A stretch of 64,000 nucleotides of DNA from SZUA-36 sp963801195 (GTDB taxonomy: Bacteria; Pseudomonadota; Gammaproteobacteria; Xanthomonadales; SZUA-36). How positions within the stretch are numbered: the first letter of the stretch is position 1; each line of letters starts with the position of its first letter. Location of the stretch: the NCBI GenBank assembly GCA_963801195.1, contig CAWDDX010000007.1:806001-870000 (forward strand), in the 5' to 3' direction. Of this stretch, positions 54,154 to 62,435 are shown one piece after another. Position numbers and translations under genes: made by a program. The notes below the pieces were generated by a model. It saw nothing but the letters and a program-made list of their open reading frames with translations. It was not told where the DNA came from and made no database searches.

Positions 54154-54561
54154 TTATCCGGTTTTTTTGATTTTTTCGAGTTCGTGGATGGTGCTGATAT
54201 AGCACTGTGCAATGTGCTGGCTACTGTCCCGCACCAGCAGTTTGTCATTGTCGGTCAACATCCCCACGGTGGTGCTGAAGCTGATCACTGTAGCGCCAAG
54301 CAGGCTGTTGCACGAAGTACGCAATGTCACCAGGTAATTGCGCGATGCACCGAAATTCATGATTACGTGTTTCCGGTCGACGTTATTCCAACCGCTGACC
54401 TGGAAGTTAATGACCTTGTTGACCTGCTCGCCTAGGGTGAAACCTTGTTGCGCCAGTTTTTCTTCCAGTGGTACCGAAACGGGTGCTTGGCTGGCGCAGG
54501 AAACCAACATTAACACCAATATGACGCCGCTGACGGTATTAAAAATAATCCTCTGCTTCAT
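54154..54561 (-). CDS. DUF6491-like lipoprotein
   Basis: Start at ATG 54561 (MKQRIIFNTVSGVILVLMLVSCASQAP) with GGAG upstream; 135 residues with lipobox LMLVSC. The mature domain contains WNNVDRKHVIMNFGASRNYLVTLRTSCNSLLGATVISFSTT and LLVRDSSQHIAQCYISTIHEL, with two Cys well placed for a disulfide, the pattern of DUF6491 lipoproteins. Function unknown; probably outer-membrane anchored in the periplasm. Confidence 0.75.
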   Translation of the reverse strand: MKQRIIFNTVSGVILVLMLVSCASQAPVSVPLEEKLAQQGFTLGEQVNKVINFQVSGWNNVDRKHVIMNFGASRNYLVTLRTSCNSLLGATVISFSTTVGMLTDNDKLLVRDSSQHIAQCYISTIHELEKIKKTG

Positions 54562-54669
54562 TGGCTGATTCTCCTGACCTTTAAACTCCAATCTTTCAAT
54601 TTTTAATCGGCGAAAGCCCTTATTGATTATACACGGAGCGTGGAATTTCCGTTCTGGTGTGTTATCCCG

Positions 54670-55527
54670 TCATGTTTTCTGTCTGGCCTTCACAATACCC
54701 GTGACGCAAGCGATGATCAGCCCGGTGCAGACCAGTTGGATAAAGGTCAGGCGGCCCAGTACCAGTGCGTTGTCGGCACGCAGAAATTCAATAAAAAAGC
54801 GCAGCACGGCATAGCTTCCCAATGCAGCGAGTACAGCGGTACCGGGTGACACCCAGCGGTCCTCCAGGCGTTGCAAGCCCGCGAGTAACACGGCCAGCAA
54901 TACAAACTCGTAAAGTTGGGTCGGGTGGACCGGTAATGAAGCAGATGCCTCCGGTCCGATCAAACCGAGCGCAAGGTGTTGCCGATAAGCAAAACTGTCA
55001 AATGGGAAACTCACAGCACTCGCAAGCCCTTCGGCTGAAAACCACGGCACGGTAAGCACTTGCGTTGCCTGTTCCGGGCCGGCGGCTTGAGCCAGTTGCG
55101 GCGGTGCGTACACCAGGTCACCCCAGCAGCACCCCGCCATGAAACAACCCAGCCTGATCAGCATCAGGCAGGCCATGGCCGGTAGCGCAAACAGATCGAG
55201 CAATCTGCGAAATGAAAGCCCGCACACACGGCAATAGACATACAGCGCGGGTACGGCAAATAGCAGCAACGCGAACAGGCTGATCCGCGTATGTGATGCG
55301 ATGCCCCCGCCCGCGAATACGCTATCGTGCGGACCGATGAGCGTGAATAGCTGCGCCCCAAGCACACTTATTGCAAACACCAGTGGCAGGGCAAGATCGA
55401 TATGCGAGGCATCGATGCCAAATTTTACCGCTCGTCTGCGCGCGTAGTACCAGCAGACCAACAGCGCGATGACCAGCATAAGTCCATAAGGCGTGATAAA
55501 ACTCAATGTGCCAAAACGGGGATACAC
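54670..55527 (-). CDS. Prolipoprotein diacylglyceryl transferase paralogue (Lgt family)
   Basis: 285 residues, about seven membrane helices. Lgt-like elements are LMLIRLGCFMAGCCWGDLV (the Arg-containing region), PVHPTQLYEF and YAVLRFFIEFLRADN (second essential Arg). The HGG motif found in genuine Lgt is not present; AGGGIASHTRI is at that place. The GCFxAGCCxG form is typical of Lgt paralogues rather than the housekeeping enzyme, so this may not be the cell's main Lgt. It ends an operon with the lipoprotein-like gene upstream (1-base gap), suggesting a dedicated lipid modification or an unrelated membrane activity. Confidence 0.7.
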   Translation of the reverse strand: MYPRFGTLSFITPYGLMLVIALLVCWYYARRRAVKFGIDASHIDLALPLVFAISVLGAQLFTLIGPHDSVFAGGGIASHTRISLFALLLFAVPALYVYCRVCGLSFRRLLDLFALPAMACLMLIRLGCFMAGCCWGDLVYAPPQLAQAAGPEQATQVLTVPWFSAEGLASAVSFPFDSFAYRQHLALGLIGPEASASLPVHPTQLYEFVLLAVLLAGLQRLEDRWVSPGTAVLAALGSYAVLRFFIEFLRADNALVLGRLTFIQLVCTGLIIACVTGIVKARQKT

Positions 55528-55528
55528 G

Positions 55529-56269
55529 TTACAGGGTATCTTCTATCCCAAAATCCTTGAGCAGCTTGGCAAGGGCTTTGAAATCACCTGCCGAAAGCCT
55601 TTGCAGTCGCGGTGAATCTTCCACGCTGAAAAACGTGGGGTCATCCACATGACGGCGGATAATCTTCTCCGCATCCCTGCGGGTTTCTACCTTGTCCAGG
55701 CCATCGATCGCGTAATCAAAACCGTCCAGGTAAAAAATATCATCACCGCTCTTCCTGACCCGGAACACCCACCATTCCCCGGAATTTTCGCCGGGTGAAA
55801 TTTCCGACAGGGTCCTGGACTCCCATGTCATGAAGGTCTCGCCCCCAATTTTGGTCAGCCAGCATTTATACACACCCATGCCTTCCACTTTGAACCGGTC
55901 TGCGTTGGCAGCGTTAAACGGCAGTTTTGGTGACACCGCCGCCGCGTCCGTTTCGCCAACCGGTAGGGCAGTCAAGCCGATCAGCGTCAACAGCCAGGTG
56001 CGTTTGTCATACGGGTCCAGCACCATGAGCATGTGACCGCCATCGGAATTTACAAACGACCAGGCGCCCGACAGCGACGGGTCAATACGGCTTTTTTCCG
56101 GGTCACCCACAGGTACCGGCAGGCACGCCAGTACACCAAGCAACAGCGGTAGCAGCACCAGGGTCAGTAACAGGCCCGCGCCGGACCGACGTTTTTCCCC
56201 CGCTGATGTGTTGCTTGCAAAAAACCGCCTTATTCGCGTGACGATAGTGGGTACAGCCTTGTCAATCAT
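55529..56269 (-). CDS. Putative lipoprotein of unknown function
   Basis: Start at ATG 56269, after GGAG; 246 residues. A basic N-terminus is followed by LLLTLVLLPLLLGVLACLPVPVGDPEKS, which can be read as a lipobox (GVLAC) or membrane anchor. The mature part begins RIDPSLSGAWSF and contains HMLMVLDPYDKRTWLLTLI, VYKCWLTKIGGETFMTWESRTL and a charged C-terminus (FKALAKLLKDFGIEDTL). The early part resembles lipocalin-like strands (GxW motif SGAW), only suggestively. It is coupled to the Lgt paralogue. Confidence 0.6.
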   Translation of the reverse strand: MIDKAVPTIVTRIRRFFASNTSAGEKRRSGAGLLLTLVLLPLLLGVLACLPVPVGDPEKSRIDPSLSGAWSFVNSDGGHMLMVLDPYDKRTWLLTLIGLTALPVGETDAAAVSPKLPFNAANADRFKVEGMGVYKCWLTKIGGETFMTWESRTLSEISPGENSGEWWVFRVRKSGDDIFYLDGFDYAIDGLDKVETRRDAEKIIRRHVDDPTFFSVEDSPRLQRLSAGDFKALAKLLKDFGIEDTL

Positions 56270-56403
56270 GATGATCTCCACAGAAACCCGTTCACCGGGG
56301 CGGGTTTGTGGCTACATACTAAACCAGAATTCATGCTGGTTGTAACGACTGCAGGAAAAGGGGAAACGAGGCCAGGTTATATTTTAGCGCAAATACAAGC
56401 ACC

Positions 56404-56486
56404 GTCATCCCGCACATGTCATCCCGCACATGTCATCCCGCGCATGTCATCCGCGCATGTCATCCCGCGCATGTCATCTAGCACAT
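56404..56486. repeat. 14-bp tandem repeat, six units
   Basis: Six head-to-tail copies of GTCATCCCGCRCAT (one 13 bases long, one with CTAG in place of CCCG) run directly into the first arm of the following dispersed repeat, whose first bases (GTCATCCCG) are identical. This suggests the array grew by slippage from the end of that repeat. No spacer variety, so not CRISPR. Confidence 0.85.
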
Positions 56487-56594
56487 GTCATCCCGGCGCA
56501 GGCCGGGATCTCCATGAGATTAGCAGAGCGCTAATTTGGGGCTTCATTCAAGTTTACGGAAATGTTGGGAAATCCCGGCCTACGCCGGGATGAT
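56487..56594. repeat. Dispersed-type repeat with two hairpins
   Basis: ATCCCGGC-GCAG-GCCGGGAT (56490-56509) and ATCCCGGC-CTAC-GCCGGGAT (56572-56591) are two perfect 8-bp hairpins in inverted orientation around 62 bases of unique DNA. GTCATCCCGGCGCAGGCCGG-type units are common interspersed repeats in many Proteobacteria. It lies between the putative lipoprotein and the symporter and could act as a terminator for the latter's minus-strand transcript, though no T tract follows. Confidence 0.7.
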
Positions 56595-56633
56595 GTTTGT
56601 CAATTTCAAGGTTCAGCTTTGGAAAAATGTGCC

Positions 56634-57839
56634 TCACCCCTTTTTGGTCCAGCGGTCAACGAGCACCGCCGCTGATACCTGGCCGAGCAAATTGACAGCC
56701 GAGCGCATCATGTCCGGAATACGGTCGATACCGAGCATCAATGCGAGACCGGCGAGCGGTATGCCCACGGCATCCAATGCCGGCGCCATGGTCACCACAC
56801 CGGACGACGGTACCGGCGCCACGGTCAGTGATACCAGGAAGGTTGCCAGGAACGCCGCCCCGATCATGGCCGCAGGTATCGGCACGTTGTAGAGGTGGGC
56901 CAAAAAGACGATGGCAGCACCCTGGAAGAGCGCGCTGCCGGGCCGGTGCATCGACGCCCCGAGCGGTATCAGCAAGTCTGCGATCGTCTCGGATACCCCG
57001 AGATTTTTGGTGGACTCCTCGAGCGTCACCGGAATTGCGGCCGCCGTACTGGTGGTTGACGCGGCAACGGAAACAGCGCCGAAGGTCTCCTTCAGGTATC
57101 TCAGCGGACCAATGCCCGCTACAAAGTATACGAATGGCAGCGTCACCAGGGCCAGGAATACCAGCAGTCCGATAAACACGCAGACGATAAAAACGGCAAG
57201 TGACTGCAACAGGCCCCAACCGAGTTCGGCCGTGACCGGTGCGGTCAGACCGAACACGCCGATAGGGGCCGTGTAAAGAATCCACCAGACCAGTTTGATC
57301 AGCGCCTTGCTGGCATCATCCGCGAGGTTGACCAAACGCTCCCGGTTTTCAGCGGGCAGTGTGCCGGTCGCGGCGGCGACCAGGGCCGTGAAGACGATCA
57401 ACGGCAATATCGCGCCGCTGCTCGCGGCGGCAAACGGGTTGGCCGGAACCAGCGTGACGATAAAATCGACAATGCTTTGCAGTTGCGGCACTTCGATGGC
57501 GGGCGCTTCCGGCATCCTGATTTCGGCCGCAAATTGCAGACCCACTTTCATGACCGCCATGCCGATGGCGATGGCAGGAACCAGGGTCAGCCAGTACCAG
57601 GCGAGTGTCAGACCGCCGATGCGGCCGAGTTTGCGCGGGTCGCCCAGCCGGGCGATGCTGGTGAAGATGACGGTCATGATCAACGGTATGACGATCATGC
57701 GGATCGCGTTCATGAAAATCACACCGAAAGGCGCGGAGCCCTTTGCGACCGCAAGCAGCCAGCCGTTGCCCGTGGCCGCGGCGCCAAGGCCGACGATCAA
57801 TCCCAGGATCAGGCCCGCGGCGATCGCTAAATGCAGCAT
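56634..57839 (-). CDS. Dicarboxylate/amino acid:cation symporter
   Basis: 401 residues, eight or more helices of the DAACS (SDF, GltPh-like) fold. Signature regions: SAPFGVIFMNAIRMIVIPLIM, FVYFVAGIGPLRYLKETF, the serine-rich re-entrant loop VAASTTSTAAAIPVTLEES, PLGASMHRPGSALFQGAAIVFLA and the substrate-binding APVPSSGVVTMAPALDAVGIPLAGLALMLGIDRIPDMMRSAVNLLGQ. Imports glutamate, aspartate or C4-dicarboxylates with Na+ or H+. First in line with a racemase-like gene, so acidic amino acids are a plausible substrate. Confidence 0.9.
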   Translation of the reverse strand: MLHLAIAAGLILGLIVGLGAAATGNGWLLAVAKGSAPFGVIFMNAIRMIVIPLIMTVIFTSIARLGDPRKLGRIGGLTLAWYWLTLVPAIAIGMAVMKVGLQFAAEIRMPEAPAIEVPQLQSIVDFIVTLVPANPFAAASSGAILPLIVFTALVAAATGTLPAENRERLVNLADDASKALIKLVWWILYTAPIGVFGLTAPVTAELGWGLLQSLAVFIVCVFIGLLVFLALVTLPFVYFVAGIGPLRYLKETFGAVSVAASTTSTAAAIPVTLEESTKNLGVSETIADLLIPLGASMHRPGSALFQGAAIVFLAHLYNVPIPAAMIGAAFLATFLVSLTVAPVPSSGVVTMAPALDAVGIPLAGLALMLGIDRIPDMMRSAVNLLGQVSAAVLVDRWTKKG

Positions 57840-57880
57840 ATTATTGACGCCTTTTCTTTATGAAGCTTGTGAGGAGATTA

Positions 57881-58669
57881 CTACAGCAGGACAACGGAAT
57901 CACTGCCAAGGTATGTTTTTGCGAATTCAATGACCCGATGTTCCGACACCACGTCGCCCGTCACCCTGAGTGTAAGTTTTCTGTTGCAATTGATCTCATC
58001 CTGTTTGAGGAGACCTGAACAGTAGCTGGCCGGATCGAGAAAAATAACCTCCGGGAACAGGGCTTCCAAACGGGCCTGGACCATCGGGAAGCAGGTGCAT
58101 GCCAGCACCGCGACATCCGTTTCCCCGAGCGCCCGTGAAAGCTCAACGCCAAGCAGGGAGTCACCTGCGTTTTTATCCAGTTGGAGGCGGGCTATTTTGC
58201 GTTCGAGGTCTGTCGCGCCGATGGTGCGGATACGCATGGAGGGCAACGCTGAACCGAGAATGTCCGGGTAAACCCGCTGGGCGGCCGTAAACTCCGTGCC
58301 GATGATCAGGACCTTGCGGTTGACCATTCGGTGCGCTTCGGTCTTCACCAGTGCTTCGAAGCAATCCACCATCGAAACGATGTGCGTTAATCCGGTGATG
58401 GGTGCTTTGCAGTCTGTCAGCTGCCGATAACGGATCGAGAGCGTGTTACACGCAATGACCAGCGTATCCGATTTTGCTGCGGCCGCACGCAGCCAGCTAT
58501 CGACCACGCCTGCTATGGCGCTGTCGCTTTTCACACCGAGCGGGTTGACCGCGTAGTCAGCCAAGAACACCACCTCACCCGCGCTGCCGGATTGCCACAT
58601 CGACCTGACCACCGACAGGCCGCCGATACAGGTATCGGCTATAAAAACCGGTCGGGTGTCGATCGCCAT
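57881..58669 (-). CDS. Asp/Glu racemase-like protein (MurI superfamily)
   Basis: 262 residues. Motifs are shifted from MurI: FIADTCIGGLSVV replaces the usual FDSGVGGLSVL; the first catalytic Cys (~74) is kept in VIACNTLSIRY; the second in VAVLACTCFPMVQ, where MurI reads GCTHYP, so the His after the second Cys is a Cys (residue 193). Both catalytic Cys being present, racemase activity on acidic amino acids remains possible. A cell-wall MurI role is unlikely given the neighbours (D-aminoacylase, symporter): it would rather convert D-Glu or D-Asp to the L form. Confidence 0.75.
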   Translation of the reverse strand: MAIDTRPVFIADTCIGGLSVVRSMWQSGSAGEVVFLADYAVNPLGVKSDSAIAGVVDSWLRAAAAKSDTLVIACNTLSIRYRQLTDCKAPITGLTHIVSMVDCFEALVKTEAHRMVNRKVLIIGTEFTAAQRVYPDILGSALPSMRIRTIGATDLERKIARLQLDKNAGDSLLGVELSRALGETDVAVLACTCFPMVQARLEALFPEVIFLDPASYCSGLLKQDEINCNRKLTLRVTGDVVSEHRVIEFAKTYLGSDSVVLL

Positions 58670-58676
58670 TTATTTG

Positions 58677-60263
58677 TTACTGTCTTTTGAGCACTTTGCC
58701 CGGGAACGCGCCGGTCCGGGTATTGTTGTCGATCACTGGAACGCCGGCGACGATCACGTAGTTAAACCCGGTGGCATACTGGTGGGGGTGCGCCCAGTCC
58801 TGGTTGTCGTCCACCGTGGCAGGGTCGAAAATATTGATATCCGCCACCATGCCTTCAACCAGTACGCCCCTGTTATCAAGACCGATGCGGCTTGCGGGCA
58901 GGGCGGTCATCTTGTGGATGGCTTCTTCGAGACTCAGAATCCCTTCTGCACGCACATAGGTGCCCAATACCCTGGGAAAGGTTCCGTAGTTACGCAAATG
59001 CGGAACATCCTTGCCAAACGTGACGGCCGATCCATCCGAGGCGATGCTGGTGAAAGGGGCCTGCATGATGCGTTTCACGTCTTCCTCGACCATCATGAAA
59101 TAGATCGCTGAACCCTCGCCGTCGTAAAGCATGTCCATCGCCACTTCGGCGCCATTTTCAATGGTCGGTTCAAGACCGTGCATGCGGGTGACCTCGGCCA
59201 GGGTCTTGCCCGAATACTCAGGGTGGCCTGAAAAAGACGCCAGCGTAATACGTGACAGGTCGCCGGCAGCCCTCGCACCGTTCAATTTTTTGATGGTATC
59301 GTCCTTGATCCTGGCGCGTGTTTCAGGGTCATCCAGCCGTGCCTGGAAATCCTCTTTGCTGCCGGCCCTCGCCCAGGCGGGGAGTACGTTGGCGAGTCCC
59401 GTGCTGCCGGCGGTGTAGGGGTACTGGTCAATCGCCACATCCAGCCCCTCTTTCCGCGCCGCCTCCACCAGGTCCAGGGTGATGGTGCTGTCGCCCCACA
59501 TGCTGTTATCGGCCACCTTGTAGTGGGAAATCTCCACCGGTATGTGTGCTTCGCGCCCAATGCTGATTGCCTCTTCGATCGCCGCGATGATCTGGTCGAA
59601 CTCATTGCGTATGTGAGTTGCGTATATGCCACCTTCCTTAGCGGCCACGCGGGCCAGCGCGACGACCTCGGGAGTTTCCGAATAGGTGCCGGGCAGATAG
59701 ATAAGCCCGCTTGAGAGTCCAAAGGCGCCGTCATCCATCGCCGCTTGGACGAGGTCTTCCATGCGGACAAGTTCCTGCGCAGTGGGCGCACGGTTCTCAT
59801 TCCCCATGACCTCTCTGCGCACGTCATTGTGACCGACAAAAAGACCGAGGTTTGCCGCGATGCCGGTTGCTTCGACGGAACGGAAGTAGTCATCGAGGTG
59901 GACGGGTGAACTGCCGCAATTGCCGGCCAGCACGGTTGTCACACCCTGGCGCAGGTAGTTTTCGATACCCGGGTTTTCCCTGATGTTGCGGTCGGCATGG
60001 GTATGCAGGTCGATAAAGCCGGGTGCAACGGTCAGGCCGCTTGCGTCGATGACACGCTTGGCGTGGGATTCGCCAAGGTCGCCAATTTTTACAATTGTGC
60101 CAGCTGAGATCGCAATATCACCCGGATAGGCCGGGGCGCCGGTGCCGTCAACGATGCTGCCGTTGCGGATCAGCATGTCGTAGGCGGGCGGTGCGACACT
60201 GCAGGCGGAAATAACCATGATCGGGATCGACATCGCCAAAACCCTCAAAAAACCAGCTCTCAT
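58677..60263 (-). CDS. N-acyl-D-amino-acid deacylase lipoprotein (amidohydrolase family)
   Basis: Start chosen at ATG 60263, after GGAGAGG, giving 528 residues; the lipobox VISAC (Cys ~21) makes it a periplasm-facing lipoprotein. Metal-binding and catalytic blocks: APGFIDLHTHADRN, TTVLAGNCGSSP, FGLSSGLIYLPGTYSE, GGIYATHIRNE, EISHYKV, SIASDGSAVTFGK and NYGTFPRVLGTYV, which match D-aminoacylase, unlike dihydroorotase or adenine deaminase. It frees D-amino acids from N-acyl forms. It starts 7 bases beyond the racemase-like gene (upstream in the transcript) and the three minus-strand genes behind it look like one operon. Confidence 0.9.
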   Translation of the reverse strand: MRAGFLRVLAMSIPIMVISACSVAPPAYDMLIRNGSIVDGTGAPAYPGDIAISAGTIVKIGDLGESHAKRVIDASGLTVAPGFIDLHTHADRNIRENPGIENYLRQGVTTVLAGNCGSSPVHLDDYFRSVEATGIAANLGLFVGHNDVRREVMGNENRAPTAQELVRMEDLVQAAMDDGAFGLSSGLIYLPGTYSETPEVVALARVAAKEGGIYATHIRNEFDQIIAAIEEAISIGREAHIPVEISHYKVADNSMWGDSTITLDLVEAARKEGLDVAIDQYPYTAGSTGLANVLPAWARAGSKEDFQARLDDPETRARIKDDTIKKLNGARAAGDLSRITLASFSGHPEYSGKTLAEVTRMHGLEPTIENGAEVAMDMLYDGEGSAIYFMMVEEDVKRIMQAPFTSIASDGSAVTFGKDVPHLRNYGTFPRVLGTYVRAEGILSLEEAIHKMTALPASRIGLDNRGVLVEGMVADINIFDPATVDDNQDWAHPHQYATGFNYVIVAGVPVIDNNTRTGAFPGKVLKRQ

Positions 60264-60404
60264 TATCCTCTCCATAGCACCCGGCCGCGTGATGGATATC
60301 GTAATGATGCGGGGATAGCTGAACAAATAGAATTTTGGTCATCCCCCATAGCTAAGGGCTATGTTGCTTTGTGCGTTTTACGTTGTCCCGGTCTGCTGCG
60401 TGGT

Positions 60405-62237
60405 TTAATGCCGCAGAATCTGGCCGCGGAATGCCCCAAACGGTGATCCCCGGGTGTAAACGACCAGGTAGAGTCGGTTTCCAAGCAGATTGTTGACTTC
60501 CGCATTTGGTACCGCCCATGCGCCCTGCAGGCTGTCGCCCAGCAGCGCGACAATAGGACCGTTTGTACCCACCGCGCCGCGGTGTACTTTTATGTCAAGG
60601 ATGTCCTCGGCCGCCAAGTCGGGTGTCTGGAGCGCAAAGCTGAGGATCTGGGTCGTTTGTCTGAAGCTGAGTTGTCCACCGGCCGCAGGTGAGTCGAGTA
60701 CAAACGGATACACCAGTTGATCATTCAGAAGGGAGGGTGTCCTGGGGGGTGGACGCCGCGGTTTGGCCACCTGTTCCCAGGCGTAGGCGAGGGCCACGAG
60801 CCGGGCTTCCCCAAATGGTATGGCAAGCAACTCAATACCGATGGGAAGACCGTCGGGTGTAAACCCGGCAGGAACGGAAATCGCAGGCAGGCCGGAGTGT
60901 GCGGCGATCCGGCACAGGCTGGCGTACTGGGGTTCGCCAATATGTTGGGCCTTGACCCGCAAAGTGGGATACACAAGTGCGTCCAGCTTGTTCGCTGTCA
61001 TCGCTTCAACCAGCAAGCGTTCTACCTTCTCGCGGTTTGCAAGCCTGTTGCGGTAGTCTTCTGAATTCTCGTCGGTTTTAAGCGAGCGCCGGTAGCGCGA
61101 TTCAAGCACGGCGAGGTAGTTGCCACTTTCAAGTATTTCCGGCAATGATTTGACCGGTGCATTCGATTGCTCGAGATACCTCGCCAGGTCAAACCTGAAC
61201 TCGATGTCGATGACGCTTGTGTCCTTGAGCAATTCATCCAGGCCCTCGATGCTGATTTCGATAATTTCGGACCCGTTTTCCGCCATTACTTCGGTGGCCT
61301 GCCGGATAATTTTTGAAACCTCGCCAAAGGGTGACTGCGTGTCGAGGTAGCCGGAAAGCAAACCGAGGCGTGCGTTTTTCAGTGCGTCTTTTTGCAGGAA
61401 TTCAGTATAGCTTTCCGGTACGTGGCCGGTCGCCGCCAGCGACTGTTCGTCAGCAGGGTCGGGACCCACGGTCGCATCCAGCACTGTCACCAGGTCGATC
61501 ATGCTGCGGGCGAGCGGGCCGCCCACATCCTGTGTATGTGAGAGTGGAATGATACCGTCGCGACTGGACAATCCCTGGGTGACGCGAAGACCGTAGAGGT
61601 TGTTTTGCGCGGCGGGGATGCGTATGGACCCGCAGGTATCGCTGCCCATGCCGACGGCGGCAAAGTTGGCCGTCACCGCGGCCGCCGTCCCGCCGCTCGA
61701 ACCACCAGGATTTCTGCTCGGGTCGTAGGGGTTCAGCGTCTGGCCACCCAGCGAGCTGACCGTTTCGATGCCACGCGCGAACTCGTGCAGGTTGGTCTTG
61801 CCGATAAAAACCGCGCCCGCCTCGCGCAGCTTGCGTACCTGGTAAGCGTCGTCCGGTGGTACAGATCCGGTCATTGCAACCGAACTGGCGGTGGTCGGCA
61901 TGTCAAAGGTATCGTAGTTGTCCTTCAACAGGACTGGTATGCCGTGCAGGGGCCCGCGTGGACCTTTTTCAGCGCGCTCTTTGTCGAGCGCAGCCGCCTC
62001 TTCCAGCGCGTGGGGATTGATATAGATGACGGCATTCAGTCGTGGGCCTTCATGGTCAAAAGCATTGATCCGCTCGAGGTACCAGGATACCAGTTCCTGC
62101 GAAGTCGTCTCGCCGTTCGCCATCGCGGCCTGCAACTCGGGAATGGTCAACTCGAAGGCATCAAAACCCCGCGCTTGAGCGCACAGGTCTGAAGTTGGAA
62201 GCAGGATAGCTATCAGGATCATTGCAAAGCGAGTCAT
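60405..62237 (-). CDS. Exported amidase with C-terminal CHRD-like domain
   Basis: 610 residues from ATG 62237 (MTRFAMILIAILLPTSDLCAQA, Sec signal); an ATG seven codons earlier is also possible. The amidase-signature domain has the Ser-Ser-Lys triad: Lys in GIPVLLKDNYDTFD, the GGSSGGTAAA cis-Ser and the nucleophile Ser in SDTCGSIRIPAA (Cys replaces the usual Gly before it). About residues 500-610 follow a different pattern, DIKVHRGAVGTNGPIVALL and NRLYLVVYTRGSPFGAFRGQIL, as in CHRD domains. Hydrolyses an amide bond outside the cytoplasm. It precedes the D-aminoacylase gene on the same strand with a gap of about 140 bases. Confidence 0.85.
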   Translation of the reverse strand: MTRFAMILIAILLPTSDLCAQARGFDAFELTIPELQAAMANGETTSQELVSWYLERINAFDHEGPRLNAVIYINPHALEEAAALDKERAEKGPRGPLHGIPVLLKDNYDTFDMPTTASSVAMTGSVPPDDAYQVRKLREAGAVFIGKTNLHEFARGIETVSSLGGQTLNPYDPSRNPGGSSGGTAAAVTANFAAVGMGSDTCGSIRIPAAQNNLYGLRVTQGLSSRDGIIPLSHTQDVGGPLARSMIDLVTVLDATVGPDPADEQSLAATGHVPESYTEFLQKDALKNARLGLLSGYLDTQSPFGEVSKIIRQATEVMAENGSEIIEISIEGLDELLKDTSVIDIEFRFDLARYLEQSNAPVKSLPEILESGNYLAVLESRYRRSLKTDENSEDYRNRLANREKVERLLVEAMTANKLDALVYPTLRVKAQHIGEPQYASLCRIAAHSGLPAISVPAGFTPDGLPIGIELLAIPFGEARLVALAYAWEQVAKPRRPPPRTPSLLNDQLVYPFVLDSPAAGGQLSFRQTTQILSFALQTPDLAAEDILDIKVHRGAVGTNGPIVALLGDSLQGAWAVPNAEVNNLLGNRLYLVVYTRGSPFGAFRGQILRH

Positions 62238-62435
62238 TTCGCAAGGATAGTGGAACATGACAGTGGGTGCGAGTGAAAATGAGTCGGAAACGAAGTGCGT
62301 GGCGGCTGACTGGCATCAATATCCACATTGCCTGGTCAAGTGCTCATCCAATTCTGCAAATCGGCAAGTCAGGCATTGTAATTGGTCATGGTTGCTTTTA
62401 TGTTAAGCGCTGCACAAAAATCCTGAAAAATCATC

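Noticed and set aside
56404..56486. Possible CRISPR array
   Set aside because: Units are contiguous 14-mers with no spacers and no cas genes nearby.
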